A stretch of DNA of 64,000 nucleotides from Deltaproteobacteria bacterium. GTDB lineage: Bacteria > Desulfobacterota > DSM-4660 > Desulfatiglandales > HGW-15. The notes beneath the pieces were generated by a model. That model was not told the origin of the DNA. It saw nothing but the letters and a program-made list of their open reading frames with translations, and did no database searches. The DNA is taken from positions 1-64,000 of the forward strand of contig JAFGFM010000144.1 in NCBI GenBank assembly GCA_016931115.1, read 5' to 3'. Below, in pieces: positions 9,111-17,599 of this stretch. The position numbers and the translations under genes were made by a program. Position 1 is the first letter of the stretch, and every line of letters begins with the position of its first letter.

Positions 9111-10586
9111 TTATAAAAGGGGTGGAATACCAGATAGCCCTGATATTACTGGTTTTTTGGGCAGGGATACGGTAAAGACCATATCCTTTTCCTCCTGGGC
9201 ATATGACAGAAGACCCCCTATATCCTTTAAAAGCCTGTATGAAAGGGGCAGGCTGAAATCCCTTTCGCTGCTGTTAAATGGAAGAAAAAACATATCAGGG
9301 TCTTCTACCTTTGTATTGGAGACACTGTTTTTGAATTCTATATGACAGTTATTATCACTTTCATATGTTTTTATTGTAACTTCATTGCCATTATTATTCT
9401 CTTTTCCTGATGCCCTGAGCAGCTCTGCAAATGTCCCTATAATAATATCCCTGTCTGTCTTTACAGGTGCAATGGTGCTGTCAAGGTCAAGATTGATATT
9501 CACCTTTTTGGGGGCTGTTTCCGAGAGATACCTTTCAACACAGAAGGAGATGAGGTTGTTTATTTGGCACTCTTCATAATTCACCTCAACAGGCTTCAGG
9601 TATTCTGCTATCCGTTTAAGGATACTTTCAAGACGTTTTGATTCCTTTAGTATGATGTCGCCTTCAGGCAGGTCAGGGAACCTTTTTCTGAGACGCCTTG
9701 CAAAACCGCCAATGGAGACAAGGGGGTTTCTTATGCCGTGTGCAACCTCTGCGGATATGGAGCTGAGCAGCTTTAGTTTTTCCTTCTGTATGATCTCCTT
9801 TTCAAGAACAACACGATCTGAAATATCCACGATCATGCCTTTTATGGTATTTGAAGTACCTCCCCCCATGGGTTTTGCCCCTGTTATGGAGCCAATCATG
9901 ACATTAATAAGGCGTCCACCCCTGTGGATCATGCGGCACTCTTCGGAAAACCTAAAGTTCTGGGACTGAAAGGCCCTGTTAAAGGTCTCCCTTATACGCG
10001 GGCGGTCATCAGGGTGTATCCTTTCCATAAGCCACCCCGGCCCTGTTGATGCCTCTTCAGCAGAAAAGCCAAGCATGGGTTCACATGCCCTGTTTATAAA
10101 TTCCAGCTCAAGATCCTCTCTGACAACAAAGACCAGGCAGGGGATATTCTGGACAAGATTGAAGTATCTCTGTTCGGCTATCTTTACCTGCTCTTTTAAC
10201 AGCATACGCTCCTGAAAACGCTTTATGCAAAGATTAAGCTCGCTAATACCAAAGGGCTTTCTCAGGTAATCATATGCCCCGACCTTTATTGCCTGGATGG
10301 CATTATCAAATGTACCGAAGCCTGTAATAAAGACCACCTCAAGGCTGGGATTATCCTTTTTCAGGTTTGAGGCAAGCTCAATGCCGCCCATAACCGGCAT
10401 GTTTATGTCGATAAATGCGATATGAAAGGGCTCTTTTTTAATGAGTTCAAGTGCCTCACCGGGGAGCGTGCATATTACAGGGTTATGACCTTCACGACTT
10501 ACGGTATCGGCAATGAGTTCGCCAATGGCCGGGTCGTCATCAACAATCATTATCTTTATCACAGGGAGATCAACCGCATAAGACAT
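9111..10586 (-). CDS. Receiver-PAS-histidine kinase with degenerate ATP-binding domain
   Basis: The 491-residue cytoplasmic protein starts with a receiver domain (residues about 10-125: MIVDDDPAIGE acid pair, phospho-acceptor in FIDINMP, switch lysine in YLRKPFG), then a PAS domain (about 140-265, FVVREDLELEFINRACEPMLGF), then a HisKA helix with the H-box EVAHGIRNPLVSIGGF. The C-terminal ATPase-like region is eroded: I see no DxGxG G1 box, the N-box reads TFAELLRASGKENN, and the G2 region reads RDFSLPLSYRLLKDIGG without GTGLGL. It may be a phosphorelay partner or pseudokinase. Its ATG lies 5 nt after the stop of the upstream cytochrome-like fragment, so translation may be coupled. Confidence 0.85.
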   Translation of the reverse strand: MSYAVDLPVIKIMIVDDDPAIGELIADTVSREGHNPVICTLPGEALELIKKEPFHIAFIDINMPVMGGIELASNLKKDNPSLEVVFITGFGTFDNAIQAIKVGAYDYLRKPFGISELNLCIKRFQERMLLKEQVKIAEQRYFNLVQNIPCLVFVVREDLELEFINRACEPMLGFSAEEASTGPGWLMERIHPDDRPRIRETFNRAFQSQNFRFSEECRMIHRGGRLINVMIGSITGAKPMGGGTSNTIKGMIVDISDRVVLEKEIIQKEKLKLLSSISAEVAHGIRNPLVSIGGFARRLRKRFPDLPEGDIILKESKRLESILKRIAEYLKPVEVNYEECQINNLISFCVERYLSETAPKKVNINLDLDSTIAPVKTDRDIIIGTFAELLRASGKENNNGNEVTIKTYESDNNCHIEFKNSVSNTKVEDPDMFFLPFNSSERDFSLPLSYRLLKDIGGLLSYAQEEKDMVFTVSLPKKPVISGLSGIPPLL

Positions 10587-10591
10587 AATGT

Positions 10592-11338
10592 TTACTCCGA
10601 TGATTCAATGAATTGGATCTGTTTTTGAAGAATATGAGGCCAACTATACCATATAAAAGTGGCTATAGAAACCTGTTTATTGGATAAGAGATTGTCATCA
10701 TTGTACCTGTAGCGGGTTGACTGGTTTATGTTGCCAAAAACATCTTTACCAGAATGCATGGTGAGAAAAATCGGGTTTTTAGCAGACTGTGAATGGGCAT
10801 CCTTAAGCCACTCATCAACCGGGAGCATGGGGCCTGAGCCCTTTTCACCCCTGTAATGGCACTCTGCACACCCCTGGTTCTCACCCTGACCTTTTGATTG
10901 TGTTGATGGGAGCCACTTATATTCATGGTTATCCAATCTGCTATGTCTTTTAAGATGGATCTTTATCCCGACCTCACCCGGTGTGGCATCAACCGGCCCT
11001 CCGATATAATATCCTTTTGCCCATGCCGTGAGTCTCACAGGTGGTTTTAAATGCTTTGGAACTTCAAGTCGGAATTTACCATCAGGACCTGTTGTAGTGC
11101 TGTATACAGTAGCCTGGATTCTAACCACTGCACCATCCACTATGCCCTGATCATCACAGACGCTTCCTGAGATAACCCTGTTCACATCTATATCCTTTGC
11201 GGTTATGTTTGATATGGGATGAAAGAGAAACAGGTATGAAATAAAAACACCAAACAATAAACCCCATTTGATACTGGTGTGAACAGATCCTGTCGCTGAA
11301 GAATAAAAACTATGGAGACACAAAGGGGCCTTATTCAT
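10592..11338 (-). CDS. Membrane-anchored carboxypeptidase-regulatory-like protein with one haem motif, probably truncated multihaem cytochrome
   Basis: From ATG 11338 (GGAG 9 nt upstream) the protein has a membrane segment (WGLLFGVFISYLFLFHPIS), then a carboxypeptidase-regulatory/CnaB-like beta domain (ISGSVCDDQGIVDGAVVRIQ to LTAWAKGYYIGG), then a single c-type haem motif CAECH. The following part (LKDAHSQSAKNPIFLTMHSG, then STRYRYNDD) matches my recollection of the opening of larger multihaem cytochromes, but the protein stops about 30 residues later with no further CxxCH. I infer a 3' deletion that joined the remnant to the kinase gene 5 nt away. In anaerobes such proteins act in periplasmic electron transfer. 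Confidence 0.6.
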   Translation of the reverse strand: MNKAPLCLHSFYSSATGSVHTSIKWGLLFGVFISYLFLFHPISNITAKDIDVNRVISGSVCDDQGIVDGAVVRIQATVYSTTTGPDGKFRLEVPKHLKPPVRLTAWAKGYYIGGPVDATPGEVGIKIHLKRHSRLDNHEYKWLPSTQSKGQGENQGCAECHYRGEKGSGPMLPVDEWLKDAHSQSAKNPIFLTMHSGKDVFGNINQSTRYRYNDDNLLSNKQVSIATFIWYSWPHILQKQIQFIESSE

Positions 11339-11545
11339 TTCATGTTGCTCCTGTAAGCAGCTTCTTGATTGATAAGGGTATATGATATCCAGTATTTTTG
11401 CAGTGGTAAGATTAGCAAAAATGACAGGGATTTCCAATGTCTATTTTAACCCGCCTTTCGCTATTCGGTATGTTTAAAAAATTAAGTGTTTGATAATATG
11501 GAATATTTTTTAAAAGGTCTTCACTACAGAAGCCTTTAAGGTTGC

Positions 11546-11584
11546 AGGTAGGATGGGTTAAGCGAAGCAACCCATCTTCATGCT
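11546..11584. repeat. Palindromic interspersed repeat, copy 1
   Basis: A 39-nt repeat with core GATGGGTT-AAGCGAAGC-AACCCATC, identical to copy 2 (13859-13897) and copy 3 (14537-14568, shorter). The arms are perfect 8-bp inverted repeats around a constant 9-nt centre. Its last bases form part of the TAG stop codon of the methyltransferase at 11583. Confidence 0.85.
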
Positions 11585-12269
11585 ACGCCTTGCTAATTAC
11601 CAGGTCCATAAAGTCACCTGTTACAATCCATCCCTCCAGGTTACCGGTTTCTAAAATATTTTTAATTTCATCAGGCGTATAGCTTGCAGCGATGGAGGAT
11701 TTCCAGTATTTTCCCATGTTGTGAGGTATAAATTTACTTAAGATAGCTACAATCATCCGCCCGAATAGATTCATATCCCTTCTTGAATCATGTATAAATA
11801 ATTTTCCATCTGGTTTTAACACCCTTTTTATCTCATCAAAAACCTTATGCGGGTCAGCCCAGTGATGCAATGAATCGCGGGAAATTACCAGATCTATGGA
11901 TGAATTATCAATCTCTTGCATGTTTTCTGCAAACCCGATCTTATATTCGCATCTATCATCAACGGCCTCCTCCTTTGCATTTTTTAAAGCTACCCTGACC
12001 ATATCTGCTGACGCCTCAACCCCGACCAAAATCAGGTCTCTCCGCTTTTGTAACAAATTGATACCAGCCCATCCCGGGCCAGGACCAATCTCTAATACCC
12101 TGGAATTTATTTGTGGGTCTGTTTTATTGATTACATTTTCAGCAAACCTTATATATTCTTTATGAAGCTGCCTCTTCATAATCTCGCTGTACTGTTCCAT
12201 GCTCATTTCATGGCCGTCAACTATAGCCCCACCTTCCGGCACCCTTGCTCTTATTCTACCCATAATCAT
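11583..12269 (-). CDS. Class I SAM-dependent methyltransferase
   Basis: The 228-residue protein has the Rossmann-type methyltransferase core: motif I VLEIGPGPGWAG, the acidic end of strand 2 in LVGVEASADM, motif II/III region GFAENMQEIDNSSIDLVIS, and the post-motif DSLHHWADPHKVFDEIKRVL. It resembles the ubiE/COQ5 and Methyltransf_11 group that acts on small molecules. The substrate cannot be told from the sequence. It stands alone between two repeats, and its stop codon overlaps copy 1 of the palindromic repeat. Confidence 0.85.
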   Translation of the reverse strand: MIMGRIRARVPEGGAIVDGHEMSMEQYSEIMKRQLHKEYIRFAENVINKTDPQINSRVLEIGPGPGWAGINLLQKRRDLILVGVEASADMVRVALKNAKEEAVDDRCEYKIGFAENMQEIDNSSIDLVISRDSLHHWADPHKVFDEIKRVLKPDGKLFIHDSRRDMNLFGRMIVAILSKFIPHNMGKYWKSSIAASYTPDEIKNILETGNLEGWIVTGDFMDLVISKA

Positions 12270-12421
12270 TTCCTTTTCTATTCAGATATCAGTTACAGTA
12301 CAGTTAACATACAGATTAGCCAATCTGTACAGTGCATTTGTACTGTTGTCATCTATAATTTCCAATAGTCTTTCTTCAAAATTTTCCATAGTTGTATCCC
12401 TACATATCATAGATAGGTAAA

Positions 12422-12444
12422 TTGGGTTAAGAGAACCAACCCAA
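12422..12444. repeat. Degenerate relative of the palindromic repeat
   Basis: TTGGGTT-AAGAGAACC-AACCCAA keeps the arm-9-arm design of the repeats at 11546, 13859 and 14537, with changed bases in arms and centre. A further short palindrome GGGTTA-T-TAACCC lies at 12527-12539, just past the stop of the gene at 12543. Confidence 0.5.
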
Positions 12445-12542
12445 CAACATCCGAATCAATGATTTTCAATAATCGGACTTTTTTTTAAAGGAGTTATTTT
12501 TTTATGCTATTGCCTTAAAAGATATCGGGTTATTAACCCAAC

Positions 12543-13655
12543 TTACATCTTATTCTTTTTACTATGCACCAGGAGTTCAGAATTCCCAACCCACAATACA
12601 AAATATGGGTTTTGGGCTCCCTTTCGCATGAGCATAATCAGGAACGGTTTGTTGAAAATATAACTTCTAAAAGAAAGTGAATCGGCAATAAAAACTTCAG
12701 ACTTCAGGACTGCGCCTTTTTCGTCCAGGCGAAAACGTATTGATTGCCCAGCAAGCCCTATACTTGTACCATTGATTTTTTCATTCGCACTTTGAATTGG
12801 CTGATTATACAGCTCATGATATCTGCGAAGGATGTCAAAGTTCAGGACAGGGATAATTAGATCTTCTGAATGACGCATTTGAGAAGGTTCTCCGGTTTCA
12901 ATTCGTGTTTCAACCATTTTTACTGTGTTTGCAAGCGAATCACGTGGCGATACCTTGGCCAGTAGTATTCTATCCTCCTCTGCTTCAGGCTTGAGTTCAA
13001 TGATCATATTGTCATTATCCTTATAATAGAGCACGTTCACCTGTCTCGCCAATTCCACTTCATCATTTTGAAATTGTCTAATCCCAAATGAATCCACATA
13101 ATCCCCGTCAAAATTTAATTCACCATGAAAGCGGGTGAATGCCTTTTTGAATGGCAACTCCTTGAAAAGATATGCATAGATCACCCATGTCATCTGTGAT
13201 GTTGATGCGTTATTCAATAAAGCAGGAACTGCCAGTCCATTAAATTTTAATTTTAACTGTTCCCGGATTTTATCTATAATTCCCTCATTTTTCAGGCCTG
13301 CCATGGCCACATAACACTCTTCATTCAGATCGTTTTTTGAGGCCCCTTTCTTGTTAAATATCCTAACCATATGAGAGCGGGATTTTATCTCTATAGGGCT
13401 GCCTGTCAATTCGCCTAGTTCATTCCATGCCAACTGGAACGTGCTGCACCATAAAATGTTGGTACCCGAAATAATTTTTTGTTCCATATGGGGTGTAACA
13501 ATTGTGCGCTTCAGTTGTTCCGCATCTACTTTAAGGTCGGGAACGCCTGCTATCTCGTCATGAGTTTTTAACTCTTGCGTCGGTGCGGGTAAAGTAATGA
13601 ATAACATTATTACCAAAACAGCCAAAATTGAAAAGAGGTATTGATGCCTTTGCAT
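12543..13655 (-). CDS. Secreted serpin-like protein
   Basis: I place the start at ATG 13655 (AGGG 6 nt upstream), which opens a signal peptide: MQRH, then hydrophobic YLFSILAVLVIMLFITLPA. The mature part, about 345 residues, resembles the serpin fold: the helix/strand region MTWVIYAYLFKELPFKKAFT recalls the serpin NAVYFKG-W-PF motif, VNVLYYKDNDNMIIELKP recalls the strand before the breach, and the C terminus YIFNKPFLIMLMRKG with a final YFVLWVGN strand recalls the serpin end. The reactive-centre loop region (VLKSEVFIADSLSF) looks too short and lacks a small-residue hinge, so inhibitory activity is doubtful. An in-frame upstream start at 13685 or 13718 would add residues before the signal peptide. 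Family assignment is tentative. Confidence 0.45.
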   Translation of the reverse strand: MQRHQYLFSILAVLVIMLFITLPAPTQELKTHDEIAGVPDLKVDAEQLKRTIVTPHMEQKIISGTNILWCSTFQLAWNELGELTGSPIEIKSRSHMVRIFNKKGASKNDLNEECYVAMAGLKNEGIIDKIREQLKLKFNGLAVPALLNNASTSQMTWVIYAYLFKELPFKKAFTRFHGELNFDGDYVDSFGIRQFQNDEVELARQVNVLYYKDNDNMIIELKPEAEEDRILLAKVSPRDSLANTVKMVETRIETGEPSQMRHSEDLIIPVLNFDILRRYHELYNQPIQSANEKINGTSIGLAGQSIRFRLDEKGAVLKSEVFIADSLSFRSYIFNKPFLIMLMRKGAQNPYFVLWVGNSELLVHSKKNKM

Positions 13656-13858
13656 AATATGCCCTATGAACAAATTAGTTTTCATATAATAACTACTTGT
13701 CTTCTGATATTTTGCCAACAGTTTGAAACAATCCTTGTGACTGAAATATAGCTTAAAAAGACTTTTTACTTCTATAAATGATTGTCTTGCGATAGGACAT
13801 AATAGATTTATGGAATTACCCTGTCAATCTTATAACCTCGTCATTATAAATAGGTAGA

Positions 13859-13897
13859 AGGTAGGATGGGTTAAGCGAAGCAACCCATCTTCATGCT
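13859..13897. repeat. Palindromic interspersed repeat, copy 2
   Basis: Identical over 39 nt to copy 1 at 11546-11584, same orientation, about 60 nt upstream of the LOG-family gene. With copy 3 it flanks that gene as direct repeats. Confidence 0.85.
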
Positions 13898-13957
13898 TGT
13901 TTGCCTTGAAAAGAAAACATGGTATACACACTGAAGATGGGATGGGGGATAAGGGTT

Positions 13958-14542
13958 ATGAAGATAAAAAATATTTGCGTAAACTGCGGTTCAAATACAG
14001 GTACCAGGCATGAATATCTAAAGGCCGCTATTGATCTTGGAAGATATCTTGCAAAAAACAGTATCGGGATTGTCTATGGCGGGGCAGGGGTGGGGCTTAT
14101 GGGGGCACTGGCTTCATCCGCCTTACAGAACAATGGAAAGGTTATTGGTGTAATACCTGAATCATTTGCGGATAGGGTTGCACACAACAATCTGACTGAA
14201 CTCCATATTGTTTCAACCATGCATGAACGAAAGACAATGATGTTTGATCTCTCAGATGGCTTTATCGCGCTGCCCGGAGGTATGGGCACCATTGAGGAGA
14301 TATTTGAGGTTCTGACATGGGCGCAACTGGGGTATCATGCAAAACCCTGCGGCATCCTCAATATATGCGGGTACTATGACAGTATGCTCGCATTTCTTAA
14401 AAATGCTGTGGATCAGCAGTTTGTAAGAAAAGAACATAAAGATATGCTGCTTATTGATGTTGACCCGGAGAGTTTATTAACAAGGTTTAATAATTATGAC
14501 GTTGTTCCTATAGAAAAATGGATTGATATACAGGAGAGGTAG
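13958..14542 (+). CDS. LOG-family nucleotide-binding protein (Rossmann fold)
   Basis: The LOG family includes cytokinin-riboside 5'-monophosphate phosphoribohydrolases, which release a base from a nucleoside monophosphate; bacterial members also act in purine nucleotide turnover. The protein of about 194 residues has the phosphate loop IVYGGAGVGLMGALA, the M-H-E-R-K motif (STMHERKTMMF) and the family signature PGGMGTIEE. I choose ATG 13958 (MKIKNICVNCGS) with GGGGGA upstream; an in-frame ATG at 13919 would add an unrelated 13-residue extension. The TAG stop lies inside a copy of the palindromic repeat. Confidence 0.9.
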   Translation: MKIKNICVNCGSNTGTRHEYLKAAIDLGRYLAKNSIGIVYGGAGVGLMGALASSALQNNGKVIGVIPESFADRVAHNNLTELHIVSTMHERKTMMFDLSDGFIALPGGMGTIEEIFEVLTWAQLGYHAKPCGILNICGYYDSMLAFLKNAVDQQFVRKEHKDMLLIDVDPESLLTRFNNYDVVPIEKWIDIQER

Positions 14543-14568
14543 GATGGGTTAAGCGAAGCAACCCATCT
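14537..14568. repeat. Palindromic interspersed repeat, copy 3
   Basis: The 32-nt copy matches copies 1 and 2 across the whole palindrome, then diverges. Its AGGTAGG start supplies the TAG stop codon (14540-14542) of the LOG-family gene. Confidence 0.85.
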
Positions 14569-14580
14569 ATTCCTAAATAC

Positions 14581-14856
14581 CTACGCCACTTCAAGACGCA
14601 GTTCCCTGCCTAATGCCTGGGCGTAATTCACCAGAGTGGACAGGCGTATATCTTCCGAATGGTTTTCGATCCGCGAAATCGCGGATTTTTTTGTATTTAG
14701 TTTTTCAGCCACCTGCTCCTGAGTGTACCCGGCCTCAAGCCTTGCCTGTTTCAGAAGAACCCCAATTTTAAATTGCTCATATCCTTTATCAAAATTTTTG
14801 TTGAACCCGGGGCTTTTCTTTTTTCTTTTGTCTATATATTTATCAAAATCATCCAT
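14581..14856 (-). CDS. higA: HigA-type XRE antitoxin
   Basis: The 91-residue protein has a lysine-rich N terminus and an XRE helix-turn-helix (about residues 30-85): [20 protein letters not shown] with recognition helix [15 protein letters not shown]. Such proteins bind and neutralise the toxin and repress their own promoter. It follows the toxin gene with a 2-nt gap, the toxin-first order typical of higBA. Confidence 0.82.
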   Translation of the reverse strand: MDDFDKYIDKRKKKSPGFNKNFDKGYEQFKIGVLLKQARLEAGYTQEQVAEKLNTKKSAISRIENHSEDIRLSTLVNYAQALGRELRLEVA

Positions 14857-14858
14857 TT

Positions 14859-15203
14859 TTACCTCCTGCTTAAAAAATCTTTTTTTCTTTTTTCCGCTAA
14901 CCTGATCTCATTCGCCGGAGTCTTCTGACTCTTTTTTTGGAATGAATTTGTCAGTATGATCAATTCTTTTCCATGGAAAAATCCCAGCAAACGAAATGTA
15001 TCTTTCCCGGCATCAACCCTGATTTCCCAAATATCCTCTGTATTTATAAGCTTCTTAAAATATTTTGATGGAACCACATCAAGTTCTCTAACCAATTTTA
15101 AAACCCAGGCTATTTTGGTTACCTGATTATCTGTTAAACTATCCAAGTATCCTTCAACAGGACATTTTCCAGATGAGGTTTTATAGAAAGAGATTGTTTT
15201 CAT
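14859..15203 (-). CDS. higB: HigB/RelE-type toxin (phage Gp49-like)
   Basis: The 114-residue protein belongs by appearance to the Gp49-like branch of RelE/HigB mRNA interferases: opening [20 protein letters not shown], the core [20 protein letters not shown] (Arg-rich strands that carry the catalytic residues) and the C-terminal [17 protein letters not shown]. The last helix is basic. In this family the toxin cleaves mRNA on the ribosome. It is the first gene of the pair; no clear promoter stands out in the 120 nt upstream. Confidence 0.82.
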   Translation of the reverse strand: MKTISFYKTSSGKCPVEGYLDSLTDNQVTKIAWVLKLVRELDVVPSKYFKKLINTEDIWEIRVDAGKDTFRLLGFFHGKELIILTNSFQKKSQKTPANEIRLAEKRKKDFLSRR

Positions 15204-15283
15204 GAATAAAAGGTAAACAAATATGTGAACATTGTCAAGATTCTAAAACAGAGATCTGGGCGTCGTCTGAAAATTGTCTTTGG

Positions 15284-15310
15284 GCCAGGATACGCAGTAT
15301 GTACCCTGGC
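15284..15310 (-). terminator. Hairpin after the GH3 gene
   Basis: An inverted repeat GCCAGG/CCTGGC (extended imperfectly by TAC/GTA) lies just below the stop of the GH3 gene at 15324. No clear T run follows on the minus strand, so it is a weak terminator candidate. Confidence 0.35.
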
Positions 15311-15323
15311 TCAAAACATTATT

Positions 15324-17225
15324 TTAGTTGTAACTCAGCCCAAACCCTATCGGAAATAGCGGGTTATATTTTTCCTTTGGCATATTGATGTTCATTGGAA
15401 GCTCTGCATTTGATCTTGGCCATGAGAAAGAGAGCTTTCCTGTTGGATTAAAGTCGCCGAACAGCACATCTGTAATCCCCTGCCCCTCAGTGCCGGGTAA
15501 AAATGCTGCAACAATGGCATCTGCCTGCGGGAGTATATCATTAACAATCATTGGTCTGCCTGAGATCACAATCACCACCACAGGTATCCCTGCATTTTTA
15601 AGGTTGTTAATGGTTGCGATATCCTGAGCATCAAGAGAGAGGTCTTCTTTATCGCCAACACCCTCAGCATATGGCTCTTCACCTACAACAGCAATACCAA
15701 AGGCTGCACCCTCTGCGCCTGTTCCATCAAGGGAGTATGTCACCTCAGTTTCTTTCGAGACCGCCTGCTTAACAGCAGAAAGCACGGTTGTGCCGCCAGG
15801 TGTAACATCCCCTGTCTGCCCCTGCCAGCGGATGGTCCATCCGCCGCACTGGTTACCTATGTTATCTGCGTTCTTTCCTGCCACATGAATCCTTGCGCCT
15901 GTTTTAGAGAGGGGCAGCATCTTGTTATCATTTTTTAAAAGCACCACTGATTTACGCACCGCCTCCCTTGCAACAGCACGGTGTTCAGGTGACCCAAATT
16001 CATTGTGTAATGCCCTGTCAGCCTTATGGGTTTTTGATTCATCCATAAGCCCCATTGCAAGTTTTACCCTTAAGATACGGGTAACAGCATCATCTATACG
16101 CGCCACAGGCACGCTTCCCTCTTCGACAAGGGTTTTAAGTGTATCGAAAAATTCACGATACCCTCCCGGCTCCATTGCCATGTCCATACCCGCATTAATA
16201 GATATCATGATGGATTCCTTAATGTTCATGGGGTTTATCTGGCGTATCGCATTATAGTCAGAGATCAGGAAGCCGTCAAATCCCAACTCCTCCTTGAGTA
16301 TCTCAGTTAGGAGCCGTTTACTGCCAGAACAACGCTCCCCATTCCATGTGCTGTATGAGGGCATGATAGTGCCCACACCCGCCTCTATGGCTGTTATATA
16401 ACCGGGGAGATGTATACGGCGCAGGGTGGCCTCATCCACCTTTGTATCCCCCTGATCAAGCCACATGCGGACTATATCGCCACCGGGGAAACCGGGCCTG
16501 GGCGCCTTTGTTGCCTCTGTACCGCCATCACCCGCATAATGCTTGGCGCAGGCAACAACAGAGAGGGGATCAGATAGATCAGTGCCCTGAAGCCCCATGA
16601 CCATAGCCTTTCCAAGCACCTTTACTATTTCGGGGTCTTCGGAAAAGCCTTCATATGTGCGGCCCCACCTGATATCCTGTGGAACTGTTACCGCAGGGGC
16701 AAATGTCCAGTGGATGCCTGTGGCACGCATCTCTTTAGCGGTTATCCTGCCGATCCTTTCCACAAGCTCAGGGTCACGTGTGCAGCCTAAAGCAATATTA
16801 TGGGGGAACATGACCGCCCCAAGCACATTGCTGTGGCCGTGAACCGCATCTATCCCATAAAGGGCAGGTATCATAAGCCTTGTCTTTAATGCCTCTTCCT
16901 GCACCCTGTCATAGAGATTGGTCCATTCTATAAGGCTGTTATCCTTGGTCGGGTCTGAATCACCGCCGCTCAGGACAGATCCAATAAAATATTTCTGCAT
17001 GTCACCCGCATTACCGAGCACCTTGTCCTGCTCAGGCTGGGTCATCTGGCCTATCTTTTCATCAAGGGTCATTTGACTTAGGATCTCTTTTGCCTTTGCA
17101 TCAAAGGCCTTAAAGCCTTTAATGGCTTGCGCCTGTTCGGGTACTTGAGACTGACATGATACAAATAGTAAAGATATGAGAATTAAACATAATAATGATA
17201 AATGACTTATTCCTGCCTTTTTCAT
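15324..17225 (-). CDS. GH3 beta-glucosidase-like lipoprotein
   Basis: Glycoside hydrolase family 3 enzymes remove terminal beta-linked glucose or xylose. The 633-residue protein starts with a lipoprotein signal ending in LLFVSC, so it is probably anchored in the envelope. The N-terminal TIM-barrel holds [23 protein letters not shown] and the KHYAGDGG substrate motif; the nucleophile aspartate is in [13 protein letters not shown]. The C-terminal alpha/beta sandwich follows ([15 protein letters not shown] to [12 protein letters not shown]). The length is normal for the two-domain form without a fibronectin domain. A strong AAGGAG precedes ATG 17225. The gene stands alone. Confidence 0.92.
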   Translation of the reverse strand: MKKAGISHLSLLCLILISLLFVSCQSQVPEQAQAIKGFKAFDAKAKEILSQMTLDEKIGQMTQPEQDKVLGNAGDMQKYFIGSVLSGGDSDPTKDNSLIEWTNLYDRVQEEALKTRLMIPALYGIDAVHGHSNVLGAVMFPHNIALGCTRDPELVERIGRITAKEMRATGIHWTFAPAVTVPQDIRWGRTYEGFSEDPEIVKVLGKAMVMGLQGTDLSDPLSVVACAKHYAGDGGTEATKAPRPGFPGGDIVRMWLDQGDTKVDEATLRRIHLPGYITAIEAGVGTIMPSYSTWNGERCSGSKRLLTEILKEELGFDGFLISDYNAIRQINPMNIKESIMISINAGMDMAMEPGGYREFFDTLKTLVEEGSVPVARIDDAVTRILRVKLAMGLMDESKTHKADRALHNEFGSPEHRAVAREAVRKSVVLLKNDNKMLPLSKTGARIHVAGKNADNIGNQCGGWTIRWQGQTGDVTPGGTTVLSAVKQAVSKETEVTYSLDGTGAEGAAFGIAVVGEEPYAEGVGDKEDLSLDAQDIATINNLKNAGIPVVVIVISGRPMIVNDILPQADAIVAAFLPGTEGQGITDVLFGDFNPTGKLSFSWPRSNAELPMNINMPKEKYNPLFPIGFGLSYN

Positions 17226-17599
17226 TTTGCCACTCCTTAAGGTTTTATAAAATTTGTTGGAATTGGCGCATATTACAAAAGCCGCCTTATCTTTACAACA
17301 CTTTTAGTTATGCACCTGATCCTCTTTACTTTTTAAGATTATTCAGCTATTTATAAGCGGATTTTTGTGGTATGTCTGATGTTTAAAGGAAGGTATCAGA
17401 GGTATCAGTGTGTCAATGAGGTTATGTTGCACTAAAGGAAAAGGCTTTATACTCCAGCATGTTCAGATTTATCTGGGTCTTCAATTCAGCCTTTAGTACA
17501 AATGGATTCCCGCCTTCGCGGGAATGATGAATGCCGGTCTATGATTTGATCACTTAAGAATACCTTCAATAACAGATATAAATTCTATTGGAGGCAGTT
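17226..17599. other. Intergenic region between the GH3 gene and purB
   Basis: About 370 nt between divergent genes. It contains one GC-rich palindromic repeat (17503-17527) and an ACTAAAGG/CCTTTAGT pair about 60 nt apart. I see no gene and no confident promoter. Confidence 0.5.
17503..17527. repeat. GC-rich REP-like palindrome
   Basis: ATTCCCGC-CTTC-GCGGGAAT is a perfect 8-bp palindrome preceded by TGG and followed by GA. The same type occurs twice at 51373-51452. Confidence 0.75.
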
